36,946 bases of DNA, from assembly GCA_948497845.1 (NCBI GenBank), contig CAOOMX010000009.1, positions 1 to 36,946 of the forward strand, read 5' to 3'. The notes under the pieces were generated by a model, which saw only the letters and a program-made list of their open reading frames with translations, ran no database searches and was not told the DNA's origin. Source of the stretch: an uncultured Bacilli bacterium (GTDB lineage: Bacteria > Bacillota_I > Bacilli_A > RF39 > UBA660). The number at the start of each line of letters is the position of its first letter. Position 1 is the first letter of the stretch. Below are positions 15,357 through 23,792 of the stretch, piece by piece. A program made the translations under genes and the position numbers.

Positions 15357-16889
15357 TTACTCTTCACTAGCCTTTTTCAGGCGTTCTTTTTTTCCATAAT
15401 CTTCTTTCAATGCTTTTAACGCCGAAGCTATCACAATAAACATTAAAATGGCTAATGGAAACCCAATAAGTATTGCTAAAACCTGAACAGCATTAAATCC
15501 TCCTATTTGCAATAAAACAAATGTAATCAAGCACGATATAGAAGCCCAAAGAATACGGCTCCAACGAGGAGAAACATCATCAGTGCTGTTATGTTTCATT
15601 GTAGCCTCTGCTGCTACAAATGAGCTCGAATCTACTGTTGTTGCCATAAAAACAAAGCATAATATTGCTACAATAATCATCATAATTTTAGGGAAAGGCA
15701 TCGAACCAATAATGGCTAAAATAGCTTGTGGTTGACCTTGTGTAGCTAATATATTGGCGATATCCACCGCCCCACTTTGTTGTAAAGAAATAGCATAATT
15801 TCCAAGTGTCATCATAGCAATCCAACAACCAACACTACAACCTAACACTTGTGCAATAGTTATTTCGCGCAAAGATCTACCTTTTGAAATTCTAGCATTA
15901 AAGATACCCATCAAAGGCATATATACAATAAGCCAAGCCCAATACCACACAGTCCAAGAGGAAACAAAATCCCCACTTCCATATGGATCCGTATATGTTA
16001 CCATTCTAACAAAATTAGATATATACATTCCTAAAGTGTTAATTTCTGCTTTAAAAAGTGTAAAACCACCCGCCAAAAGTCCCACAAAAATCATAAAAGC
16101 AAAAGCCATAATTACATTAGCATTACTTAAATTTTTAATTCCCTTTTTCAAGCCGAAATATACACTCGTTCCAAAAAGAAGAACCCAAAGCACTAAAATA
16201 CCAATCTGTAAAGCTGGAACATATTGATTAGAAATATTAAAAATATTTTGAAGAAGAATAGTTAATAGCGGCATTCCTAACCCCATAGAAGTCACCGGAG
16301 CCACTATTGCCCCAAAAGTACCAATAATATCCATCACAACGCCTATAAAGCCCTTTTGTTTTTCTTTTAATACAGGTTTACACGCCATACTCATGGATAT
16401 ATCTTTTTCTTTTCTGTTATAAATCATATAACCAATGGCTATTGTAATAGGAACATACAAAGCCCACGCATTAATTCCCCAATGATAATGAGAATACATT
16501 TGAGCTGTTTCATAAGCCTCGATAGACAAAGATTCTACTTGAAATGGACCTGAGGCAGCATAAATAATACTTTCAATAAAACCAAAAACAATTAAACCAG
16601 CACTACAACTTGTAGTAAAAATCATTGAAATCCAAGAAAAATTACTATATTCTTTTTGAGCCTTTTCTCCACCTAATTTAACTTTTGCATAAGGCCCAAA
16701 AATCATAAAAGCTGAAAATAATAGTGCTGCTATATTTGCTAAAATAAACAACCAACTAAAATTATGCGATATATAATAATATATAGCATCCACACTAGAT
16801 TGAACCTTTTCTAAATTAACAACAACTAATACTAAAGTAATTAAAATTACGCCTAGTATAGAAAAAAATCTTTTTTTATCAATTTTCAT
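15357..16889 (-). CDS. BCCT-family transporter (betaine/carnitine/choline type)
   Basis: A 510-residue protein with about 12 helices and clear BCCT signatures: MYSHYHWGINAWALYVP (the HWG..AW motif), SMGLGMPLLTILL in the third core helix, the SSWTVWYWAWLIVYMPLMGIFNARISKGRSLRE segment and TTVDSSSFVAAEATM. BCCT carriers take up trimethylammonium compounds such as glycine betaine, carnitine or choline. The aromatic box tryptophans are present, so a quaternary amine is plausible; the exact substrate cannot be read. It overlaps the ATP-grasp gene by 11 bases and precedes the polysaccharide genes, which is unusual. It may simply be for osmoprotection. The ribosome binding site AAAAGGAG supports the start. 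Confidence 0.9.
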   Translation of the reverse strand: MKIDKKRFFSILGVILITLVLVVVNLEKVQSSVDAIYYYISHNFSWLFILANIAALLFSAFMIFGPYAKVKLGGEKAQKEYSNFSWISMIFTTSCSAGLIVFGFIESIIYAASGPFQVESLSIEAYETAQMYSHYHWGINAWALYVPITIAIGYMIYNRKEKDISMSMACKPVLKEKQKGFIGVVMDIIGTFGAIVAPVTSMGLGMPLLTILLQNIFNISNQYVPALQIGILVLWVLLFGTSVYFGLKKGIKNLSNANVIMAFAFMIFVGLLAGGFTLFKAEINTLGMYISNFVRMVTYTDPYGSGDFVSSWTVWYWAWLIVYMPLMGIFNARISKGRSLREITIAQVLGCSVGCWIAMMTLGNYAISLQQSGAVDIANILATQGQPQAILAIIGSMPFPKIMMIIVAILCFVFMATTVDSSSFVAAEATMKHNSTDDVSPRWSRILWASISCLITFVLLQIGGFNAVQVLAILIGFPLAILMFIVIASALKALKEDYGKKERLKKASEE

Positions 16890-18033
16890 TTTTATTTTTT
16901 CTCCTTTTTACAAACTTACTCAATTTATTACATATTTTTGAATAAATAGGATTCATATCATGGGCATTAAGAAAATATAAACATTTACATTTTCTCAACT
17001 GTCTAAACCATTTCCAAAAAGAAATTTGTTTTGTTTTTACTCTATCCTGAAAGTCTACAAATTCAGCCATAGCTGTAAAATCATCAAACTTCTTATATGA
17101 TTGATCAAAAACTTTTTCATCAATCATCGCACTAGACCATAAAACTGGCAAATTCATACCTGCTACAGTAGAAGCATAACTCCAAGTAGAATTTCTAAAA
17201 TTTATTTCTAAGAAATATAAATCATCATTTTGATCTATCAAAAACTCTACTGAAAAAATACCTTCAAATCCGATTTCTTCAAACATTTTATCTAGTTTCT
17301 CTTCAATATTTTTATCATACGTGTTTTTTACAGTCATATAATTACTATAAGCATTTTCAATAACATTATTATAATTAGAAGCTATAGCATAAAAAACACG
17401 CGTACCCTTCTTAATACTATAACCATCAAGACATAATTCATTTTTTTTATGAATAAACTTTTGTATTAAAACTCTATTTCCTCTAATTTTTTTATAAGCC
17501 TCTTTTAAATCATTTTCATTATCACAAATAAACGAATCAGCTTTCCAATTATCAATTGTTGAACAAATGGCTTTTGTAACTACTGGATATTCAATATCCT
17601 TTGGAATATCACCAACTGAAACTTCCCAGCTTTTAGCTACATTTAAATCATGTTTCTTAGCCAATTCAACAATATTATTTTTATCCATATATTTAGTAAT
17701 TCTTCCATTCTCCAAATTTGCATTATAAAATATAAAATGATCCTGTAGCTCTTCACAATGCGTATCTAAAAAACTAGTTATTTGATCATCCGTAGTAAAA
17801 ACAAAAGGTTTTAATTTACAATGACCATACTCTCTTAATAATATTTCATAGCCTTCTTCTATAGTATCAACAAGATGCAATTTAGAGATGTACTTACTTT
17901 TAGAAGCCAAACGATACTGTCCCCTTTTTATAATAGCTATAGACTTATAACCAGCTTCTCCAAGACTTCTTATTAACCCTAATGGATTATAGTGTTCCTC
18001 ACCAAATTCTATATATAATCTTTCTTCTTTCAC
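16879..18033 (-). CDS. ATP-grasp carboxylate-amine ligase-like protein
   Basis: A 384-residue soluble protein with an N-terminal Rossmann-like domain (MKEERLYIEFGEEHYNPLGLIRSLGEAGYKSI) and an ATP-grasp core: TKYMDKNNIVELAKKHDL, YPVVTKAICSTIDNWK as the first ATP lysine region, VLIQKFIHKKNELCLDGYS, and the metal-binding FEGIFSVEFLIDQNDDLYFLEINFRNSTWSYA. ATP-grasp enzymes activate a carboxylate as an acyl phosphate and join it to an amine. The overall layout resembles proteins annotated as carboxylate-amine or D-aspartate ligases in polysaccharide loci. The substrate is unknown. Translation starts with GTG behind AGAGGTC. It is the first gene of the minus-strand locus and has its own promoter; the BCCT gene overlaps its end, which suggests linked roles. 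Confidence 0.8.
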   Translation of the reverse strand: MKEERLYIEFGEEHYNPLGLIRSLGEAGYKSIAIIKRGQYRLASKSKYISKLHLVDTIEEGYEILLREYGHCKLKPFVFTTDDQITSFLDTHCEELQDHFIFYNANLENGRITKYMDKNNIVELAKKHDLNVAKSWEVSVGDIPKDIEYPVVTKAICSTIDNWKADSFICDNENDLKEAYKKIRGNRVLIQKFIHKKNELCLDGYSIKKGTRVFYAIASNYNNVIENAYSNYMTVKNTYDKNIEEKLDKMFEEIGFEGIFSVEFLIDQNDDLYFLEINFRNSTWSYASTVAGMNLPVLWSSAMIDEKVFDQSYKKFDDFTAMAEFVDFQDRVKTKQISFWKWFRQLRKCKCLYFLNAHDMNPIYSKICNKLSKFVKRRKNKNEN

Positions 18034-18080
18034 AAATTGACCTCTTTTCTACATAAAATTTAATTTTCTCAACCTAAACC

Positions 18081-18089
18081 ATTATATCA
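18081..18089 (-). promoter_or_regulatory. extended -10 promoter of the ATP-grasp/BCCT operon
   Basis: TGATATAAT on the minus strand (TATAAT at 18081-18086) lies about 50 bases upstream of the ATP-grasp GTG start. The -35 region is poor. It faces away from the mnmM promoter in the same 150-base intergenic space. Confidence 0.45.
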
Positions 18090-18147
18090 GATTTACTAAA
18101 AAAAGTCTTCATTAAAAAATCAAAATGCCTAATTTCCAGCAAATTTC

Positions 18148-18176
18148 TTGCTCATTTTATACATTTATTTTATAAT
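18148..18176 (+). promoter_or_regulatory. promoter of mnmM
   Basis: TTGCTC (18148-18153), a 17-base spacer and TATAAT (18171-18176) end 15 bases before the start codon, giving a very short leader. Confidence 0.55.
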
Positions 18177-18191
18177 TTTAATGTGATTATT

Positions 18192-18764
18192 ATGAAAGAA
18201 ATAATATATATAAACGATAACAGCATATTAAACAAGGTAAAAGAAATATGTTTAAATACTTTAAAAGAGAATGATTATGCTATAGATATGACTATTGGAA
18301 ATGGATTAGACACTTTATTTTTATGCAATACATTAAAAAAAGGAAAAGTTTTTGGTTTTGATATACAGCAAATAGCTATAGAAAATACAACCAAATTATT
18401 AAATGAGCATAAGAAAAAGAACTTTCAAATCTTTTTAGAAAGTCATGAAAACGTTTTTAAAACATTACAAGAATATCAAAACAAAATTAGTATTATTTTA
18501 TTTAATTTAGGGTATTTACCAAAAGCAGATAAAAGTATAATGACCAATCATAAAAGCACATTAAAAGCTTTACAAAATAGTTTTAAAATGCTTAAAGAGA
18601 ACGGCAAAATTTTAATTGTTTGCTACCCACATGAAGAAGGAAAAAAAGAAGCTGAAGCAATTAAAACGTATTTAGAAAACAATAATATTAACTATAAAGA
18701 ATATAGAAATACAACAAAAGAATTCGCACCTTTCTTAATTGTTATTGAAGACTTTATCATTTAA
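18192..18764 (+). CDS. mnmM: tRNA (mnm5s2U34) methyltransferase, MnmM/YtqB family
   Basis: A 190-residue class I SAM-dependent methyltransferase. Motif I reads AIDMTIGNGLDTLFL, the form found in YtqB/MnmM proteins, followed by an acidic strand end (GKVFGFDIQQIAI). The family signature FNLGYLPKADKSIMT is clear, as is the later ENGKILIVCYPHEEGKKEAEAI. By family it methylates the aminomethyl group at the wobble uridine of certain tRNAs, finishing the mnm5s2U modification in Gram-positive bacteria that lack MnmC. The ATG at 18192 is preferred because GTGAT just before it acts as ribosome binding site; a GTG at 18183 is the alternative. Its 3' end overlaps the convergent NTPase gene by 8 bases. 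Confidence 0.85.
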   Translation: MKEIIYINDNSILNKVKEICLNTLKENDYAIDMTIGNGLDTLFLCNTLKKGKVFGFDIQQIAIENTTKLLNEHKKKNFQIFLESHENVFKTLQEYQNKISIILFNLGYLPKADKSIMTNHKSTLKALQNSFKMLKENGKILIVCYPHEEGKKEAEAIKTYLENNNINYKEYRNTTKEFAPFLIVIEDFII

Positions 18765-20364
18765 ATATGGATAAAATTAACTCATATATTTTAGGATAAT
18801 TCTTTTCTATTTCATTCTTATGTTTTTTAAAAAAACAAGCCAAATACGCACATATTCTGTATTTATTATCAACGAACTCTTCTACCCCATTTTCATCAAT
18901 AAAATTACCAACTTCTGATAAATCATCCTGGGTATACTGATCAAAATAACAACGTTTTATTGGTAATAAAAAGTCTCCCTGAGGTCCTATTTTTACATCT
19001 CTTGTGCTACACCCCACTAAAAAACTAAAAAGTTCTTCTTCAGCAAAAGAATTTCTAGCTGGATACAAATCCGTTGTATAATAATCTCTAAAACACTTAA
19101 CATACATTTTTTCTTTTACTATAAAAGTTCTTATAAACGTATCGATAATTTCTCCTTCAAAGTTTTCTTTCAAATCTAAAGAATCGAATTGATATTCAAT
19201 ACCATTGATTCTAACAACGCCCTTTTGTAAAAGCATCTCAATATCATTCAAACAAACAGGAAATTTTAAACAGCTATACATAGTATTCGTTATTTCATTT
19301 TCATAAATATTAAAATATTTTTCTTCTTGATAAAATTTTAACAATAGATGAAACATACTATACTTCTTATCTATTAAAGCTTTATATTGTTTTAAAAATT
19401 TAATAAATAAGCGTATATTTAAATATCTTTTTTTAATAAAAGAAATGATTTCATCTTTTTCTATTCTACATAAATCATTATTTATACCCAGTTCTACAAA
19501 AAGACTTGTCATTCTAGCAGAAATAGATGAAAAGTTTATTCTTTTAGCAATTAATCGTTCTACTAAAAAGAACCCTTTTCCTTCATATGTAGAACTATTT
19601 ACTGTTATTTTATTATAGTTTTCATTAGAATTAATCCTATTAATAGTTCTTATGTAATCTCCAGTAAAAAGAATATATTTATTGATAGCATTGTCTTTCA
19701 TATATTGAGATATTTTATTAGCTACAATAAATATTTCTTCAATATCCTCTGCTCGATCAATATCTTCAATAACCAAAACTTCCTCAATATTATCTACAAT
19801 CTTCTTTACTAATTCACTTTCATAATACTTTCCACTATCTTTTTTAAAAAGGCTTACAAACGGAATAGGCTTTTTAAATACCATAAAACGTATAATCACT
19901 ATAATAACAATCACTAAGAATAGCAATAAAAATAATAAGAAAACCAACTGATTCTTACTTGTACAAAACAATTGATAATGTAAAAATCTACAAACAAAAT
20001 TATCATCTTTAAATATTTCTGTTAACAAGGATATAAAACTACCAGATAAGATGGTCAAAACAGAAACTACTGCACTCCAAAATAAAACATTAGATATAAT
20101 CTTAGATTTGCTTGTTTTACTAACATTATAGTAAATTTCTTCTAAATAATTAGATGACTTATTTAGCCAAGGAGAATAAATACAATGTTCTTTTACCATC
20201 AAATAATCTTTAATAAAAGTCGTTTTTCCCCATCCAAAGTCTGCATTTAAAAATACGATTTTAGTTTCAGGATCACTTTCTAAAAAATCTTTAATCCCTC
20301 TTCTATAGCTATCTAAAAACTTATCTAAATCAGTACTTGGTTTCTTTTTACTATCTTTTTCCAT
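18757..20364 (-). CDS. membrane-anchored KAP-type P-loop NTPase
   Basis: A protein of about 535 residues. The Walker A motif is NADFGWGKTTF (residues 40-50), in the KAP form with an aromatic between the glycines. Two hydrophobic helices follow (about 95-115 and 140-165), inserted between Walker A and Walker B (EEVLVIEDIDRAEDIEE, near 210). This layout, a P-loop ATPase with membrane helices inserted in the core, defines KAP NTPases. The family includes PifA of the F plasmid, which excludes phage T7, and many uncharacterised bacterial proteins. No partner gene is adjacent, so a defence role is only a possibility. The start at 20364 is set by AGGAAG and a strong promoter; earlier in-frame codons lie upstream of the promoter. 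Confidence 0.75.
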   Translation of the reverse strand: MEKDSKKKPSTDLDKFLDSYRRGIKDFLESDPETKIVFLNADFGWGKTTFIKDYLMVKEHCIYSPWLNKSSNYLEEIYYNVSKTSKSKIISNVLFWSAVVSVLTILSGSFISLLTEIFKDDNFVCRFLHYQLFCTSKNQLVFLLFLLLFLVIVIIVIIRFMVFKKPIPFVSLFKKDSGKYYESELVKKIVDNIEEVLVIEDIDRAEDIEEIFIVANKISQYMKDNAINKYILFTGDYIRTINRINSNENYNKITVNSSTYEGKGFFLVERLIAKRINFSSISARMTSLFVELGINNDLCRIEKDEIISFIKKRYLNIRLFIKFLKQYKALIDKKYSMFHLLLKFYQEEKYFNIYENEITNTMYSCLKFPVCLNDIEMLLQKGVVRINGIEYQFDSLDLKENFEGEIIDTFIRTFIVKEKMYVKCFRDYYTTDLYPARNSFAEEELFSFLVGCSTRDVKIGPQGDFLLPIKRCYFDQYTQDDLSEVGNFIDENGVEEFVDNKYRICAYLACFFKKHKNEIEKNYPKIYELILSIFK

Positions 20365-20383
20365 AAACATACTTCCTAAAAAG

Positions 20384-20412
20384 ATTATACAAAAAAGAAA
20401 AAGATTTGACAA
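20384..20412 (-). promoter_or_regulatory. strong promoter of the KAP NTPase gene
   Basis: Minus-strand TTGTCA (20407-20412), 17-base spacer and TATAAT (20384-20389). The predicted start of transcription lies only about 13 bases before the start codon, so the leader holds little more than the ribosome binding site. Confidence 0.7.
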
Positions 20413-20437
20413 TAAAAACAAATTTACCTACCGCTTA

Positions 20438-20462
20438 CAAAAAAACAAGATTTTTCAATCTT
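20438..20462 (-). terminator. intrinsic terminator after the cohesin-like gene
   Basis: On the minus strand a 6-bp stem AAGATT/AATCTT with a GAAA loop overlaps the stop codon and is followed by G and a run of seven T. It separates the dockerin/cohesin operon from the NTPase promoter. Confidence 0.65.
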
Positions 20463-21879
20463 ATTTCTTTTTCTTCTTCTTTTTCTTAGGCTCATTTTCA
20501 TAAAACATTAAAGAACCATCATCTTCATTCATTTCTTCAATTTCATTTTGCTTTATTTCATCAATATTTAAAGGAATAGTATTTTCAATATTTTTTTTTG
20601 CTTTTTTCTTTTTCTTACGAGGTCTAAATATTAAAATAAGTAGAAATAAAACAAAAATAACACTAAATCCAATGATAATATAACTATAAAGTTGTAATTT
20701 TTCTTCTAAAACTTTTACATATTCATCATTATATTTTTCTAAAACCTGGTTTTCTTTATCATATTGATAAAACCCTTTTTCACCAGTTTCTACATTTACA
20801 CCATAAATAACACAAAATCTTGAATTATCTTTATAATAAAAACCATTTACTTTAATTCCATTAATCTCAACTTCACCTTTAGTATAACCATCAATCTCTT
20901 CATTTGTTTCTAAAGGATACACAGTAACTTTATTCATACCTAATTCTTGATATAATTTATAACTATTATCATCTTGATTATAAATATAAAGACCAATATC
21001 CCCTTCATTATTTTTAAGTCCTACCAAGACAAGTCCTGTATTGTCACTTTTAAAAGCTGGAATATCAATATCATTTATTTTAATAGTATGTTCTTGATAA
21101 GCATTGGCAGTAGGAAGGTTATCTTTTATTTTTACAACTGTTAACTTTTCTCCATCCACTTCAACTTCAATTGGATTAGCATCTTTAACTTCAACTGTTA
21201 CTTTATAAGTTTTTTCTGCTCCATTTTCCGCTCTAACAATTATTTCAAAAACATTAGTACCACTAGATACTTCTTTTTTCCCAGTACCACTAACACTTGC
21301 TTTACTATCTTGCGCTTTAGCAATTAAATTAACTTCTTTTGTATCTTCTGGAACAACAACATTATATTCTAGTGTGCCTTTATCAAAACCTGGAGACAAC
21401 ACGAAGCCCTCAACAGTAAGGCTAGCTAAATCATTTACTTTAGAATAGCTTGCTTCTAGTTCATCTTGTGTAATAATTTTTACCGTTTTACTTCCAGCTG
21501 TCAAAGACATTTCACTCATATCTTCATAAGCATAAGCTTCATATGACCCAATAGATATTTTTGTACTTCCCTTTTTCAAAGTTTTAAAAGTAAAAGTATA
21601 TGTTTTTTTAGTAGTACCTGTGGAAGAATTAACCATCCCCGTTCCCCCAGCTTCACCTGTACTACTCGTCAATTGTAAGTAGCTTTTATCATATTCCAAA
21701 TTCATTTTCCAGCTACCAATTTTCGTACTACTAGAAAGTGTTACTGTAACAGTAAGTTTATTTCCAACCACTACTTGTGATCCACTACTAACACTAATAT
21801 TCCCACTAGCAGCCAAGCTATGAAGTGGAAAAAGTACCAAGGCTACTAAAGAAATGATGATATATTTTAATTTATTCAC
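20461..21879 (-). CDS. membrane-anchored cohesin-like protein with cadherin-like beta-sandwich domain
   Basis: A 472-residue exported protein. A signal peptide ends near LHSLAASG. Residues about 25-135 form a cohesin-like beta sandwich: GSQVVVGNKLTVTVTLSSS, then IGSWKMNLEYDKSYLQL, as in cohesins that bind dockerins. A cadherin-like beta-sandwich repeat follows (LTVEGFVLSPGFDKGTLEYNVVVPEDTKEVNLIAKAQDSKA). After a further beta-rich region there is one membrane helix (YSYIIIGFSVIFVLFLLILIF) and a cytoplasmic tail rich in lysine, ending in eight lysines. The GTG start has an AAAGGAGAGA site. It lies 14 bases after the gene for a dockerin-bearing glucosaminidase and is very likely its surface anchor. 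The cohesin call rests on pattern, not a search. Confidence 0.75.
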   Translation of the reverse strand: MNKLKYIIISLVALVLFPLHSLAASGNISVSSGSQVVVGNKLTVTVTLSSSTKIGSWKMNLEYDKSYLQLTSSTGEAGGTGMVNSSTGTTKKTYTFTFKTLKKGSTKISIGSYEAYAYEDMSEMSLTAGSKTVKIITQDELEASYSKVNDLASLTVEGFVLSPGFDKGTLEYNVVVPEDTKEVNLIAKAQDSKASVSGTGKKEVSSGTNVFEIIVRAENGAEKTYKVTVEVKDANPIEVEVDGEKLTVVKIKDNLPTANAYQEHTIKINDIDIPAFKSDNTGLVLVGLKNNEGDIGLYIYNQDDNSYKLYQELGMNKVTVYPLETNEEIDGYTKGEVEINGIKVNGFYYKDNSRFCVIYGVNVETGEKGFYQYDKENQVLEKYNDEYVKVLEEKLQLYSYIIIGFSVIFVLFLLILIFRPRKKKKKAKKNIENTIPLNIDEIKQNEIEEMNEDDGSLMFYENEPKKKKKKKK

Positions 21880-21893
21880 TAATTATCTCTCCT

Positions 21894-23654
21894 TTATTTA
21901 ATTGTATATGTTCCCAAAATATGTTTTTGTACTTGTAATAAATCAAGTGCATTAACTTCACCATCTCCTGATGTATCACCAGCTTTTAAAGATGCTCCAG
22001 ATAAAGTATATGTACCTAAAATACTTTTTTGAATTTGTAACAAATCTAATGCATTAATTTCTCCATCACCTGATGTATCACCTTTTACTACTACTTCTAA
22101 AACTTCTGTAGTAGATTGATTATTAATAGAAACCTTAAATCCAGTACCAACTTGACCACTTGTTACACTTTCACCCGCTGCATTTGTAATAACAACAGTA
22201 CTATTTCCTCCGACTGACTCCAAGGCACCCTTTAACGTACTTACATCTTGATGTAAAGGAACACCTATATATCCAGATTCATATTTATAGCCACTAGATG
22301 TCACAATGGTATGAATTGGAATTGTACTAGGTTTAGGAACAGTACTATCACCATCATTGACAGACCCATTACCAGAATTATCAATAAAAGCATCCATATT
22401 CTTATAAACAGGTATTTTAAACAAAAAAGGCAAGTCTAAAGCTTTATTATTCGCAATCGTGGAAAAAGAAATCGTTGATTCACTAGAAGGCGCTTGGACA
22501 TTCGTTTGATATTGATGAGAATAAGGCTTACGGTCTCCATAACCAAGAACATTAAATTTTTGTAAATATGTTGTATACTGATTCTTATTAATATACTCTG
22601 CTGAAATAGTCCTAATCCCACCTTGAATTGCCAAAGGTAAGGTATTCCATCCTTTATTTACAGCATATCTTAAACCACAAAAGGTTGTACCAAAATCCTT
22701 TGCACAGGTATCAGTTACACCCATATTATAAAAATTATAATAACCAGTATAAGATACACCACTAGCATCTATATATTTACCAGTCCCACTATAAAGATTA
22801 AATAATTTTTCATCAGCTCCCAATTCCTGATACATACGAGCGCTAGTAAATATTGGACATACATTAACCTCTTTAGCAGCTTGTATCAAAATATTAGCAA
22901 AATCATTTTGCTTATGGTAAATATAAAAAGAGGCTTTATTTAACATAGCATCAACCGTCGTAAAATAACTACTTTCTAAAACATTAGCATAAGACAAATA
23001 GTTAAATTGAAAGATATAACCCTCCGATAAAAAATTACGAGGATCCATAAAATATGCAAGACCTACTGGTAACACAGACATATAACCGCTGTATTCTTCT
23101 TCACAGCTAGTATCAATAAAGTTTTCATTTGTAGTATTTTTTCTAATTAAATTCCAGCCACATGGACTTTCTCCTTTTATTACATCCGACCAATCAGTAT
23201 CTACTTTTATGGCTTCAAAAGTCCAGCTAGGATATTTTTCTTTCAAGCGGCACAAACCGCCCCAATAAGAAGAAGGAAAGCCTAAAGCACTCATTTGTTT
23301 TTCGCAATCAGTCGAAGGAGCTACATCATCGTTTGCATGAGATTTAACAAACTCTACATTTTCACCACAAATATAACCGTCTTTACCATTATAATAAATC
23401 TTATACCAAGGTTCAGAACACGTATTATCTCCATCAAGTCCAGGATATGGTTTCTCATCAAGCAAACGATAAGTTCCATAATTGGCAGTGACACCTAATT
23501 TATTAGCTTTACCATTTGGAGCCTCACGAACATTCTTGTTCTTTGAATTTAATGGAAGCGTTATAATAACCCTTGTAGTAGTTTCTGCATGCACTGTTTC
23601 TATGCATAAAAAGACAAACGCAAAAAGCAATAAACAAATGAAAACTTTTTTCAC
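21894..23654 (-). CDS. secreted GH73-like glucosaminidase with SH3-like domain and C-terminal dockerin
   Basis: A 586-residue secreted protein. A signal peptide (VKKVFICLLLFAFVFL... to VHA-ET) is followed by an SH3-like wall-binding domain (KNVREAPNGKANKLGV...WYKIYYNGKDGYICGENV). The catalytic region (about 130-380) has PSWTFEAIKVDTDWSDVIKGE, LAYFMDPRNFLSEGYIFQFNYL, TGYYNFYNMG and NKGWNTLPLAIQGGIRTISAEYI, a set seen in clostridial N-acetylglucosaminidases that cut peptidoglycan. The last 62 residues are two dockerin type I repeats, each with the calcium loop GDTSGDGE-NALDLLQ-QK. The start is the GTG at 23654, placed 8 bases after a perfect AAGGAGG; the ATG at 23681 lies upstream of that site and is not used. 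It is the first gene of an operon with the cohesin-like protein. Confidence 0.85.
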   Translation of the reverse strand: MKKVFICLLLFAFVFLCIETVHAETTTRVIITLPLNSKNKNVREAPNGKANKLGVTANYGTYRLLDEKPYPGLDGDNTCSEPWYKIYYNGKDGYICGENVEFVKSHANDDVAPSTDCEKQMSALGFPSSYWGGLCRLKEKYPSWTFEAIKVDTDWSDVIKGESPCGWNLIRKNTTNENFIDTSCEEEYSGYMSVLPVGLAYFMDPRNFLSEGYIFQFNYLSYANVLESSYFTTVDAMLNKASFYIYHKQNDFANILIQAAKEVNVCPIFTSARMYQELGADEKLFNLYSGTGKYIDASGVSYTGYYNFYNMGVTDTCAKDFGTTFCGLRYAVNKGWNTLPLAIQGGIRTISAEYINKNQYTTYLQKFNVLGYGDRKPYSHQYQTNVQAPSSESTISFSTIANNKALDLPFLFKIPVYKNMDAFIDNSGNGSVNDGDSTVPKPSTIPIHTIVTSSGYKYESGYIGVPLHQDVSTLKGALESVGGNSTVVITNAAGESVTSGQVGTGFKVSINNQSTTEVLEVVVKGDTSGDGEINALDLLQIQKSILGTYTLSGASLKAGDTSGDGEVNALDLLQVQKHILGTYTIK

Positions 23655-23685
23655 TACTCTAACCTCCTTATGATTTCTCATAATA

Positions 23686-23715
23686 ATTATAACAAATTAT
23701 TACATAAATAGACAA
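23686..23715 (-). promoter_or_regulatory. promoter of the dockerin/cohesin operon
   Basis: Minus-strand TTGTCT (23710-23715), 18-base spacer and TATAAT (23686-23691) preceded by TGT. It supports the GTG start at 23654, since the upstream ATG would leave almost no leader. Confidence 0.6.
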
Positions 23716-23739
23716 AAAAACAATAAAAAGTATGTAAAA

Positions 23740-23767
23740 TTGTTGTTATTTTTTACACTTTTATAAT
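23740..23767 (+). promoter_or_regulatory. promoter of the lysine-rich membrane protein gene
   Basis: TTGTTG (23740-23745), 16-base spacer and TATAAT (23762-23767); a second overlapping TATAAT follows. It is divergent from the glucosaminidase promoter. Confidence 0.5.
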
Positions 23768-23792
23768 ATAATATGAAATATGTGGTGGTAAT

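Noticed and set aside
23655..23681. ATG at 23681 as start of the glucosaminidase
   Set aside because: The perfect AAGGAGG site lies downstream of that ATG and is correctly spaced for the GTG at 23654, which also gives a normal signal peptide.
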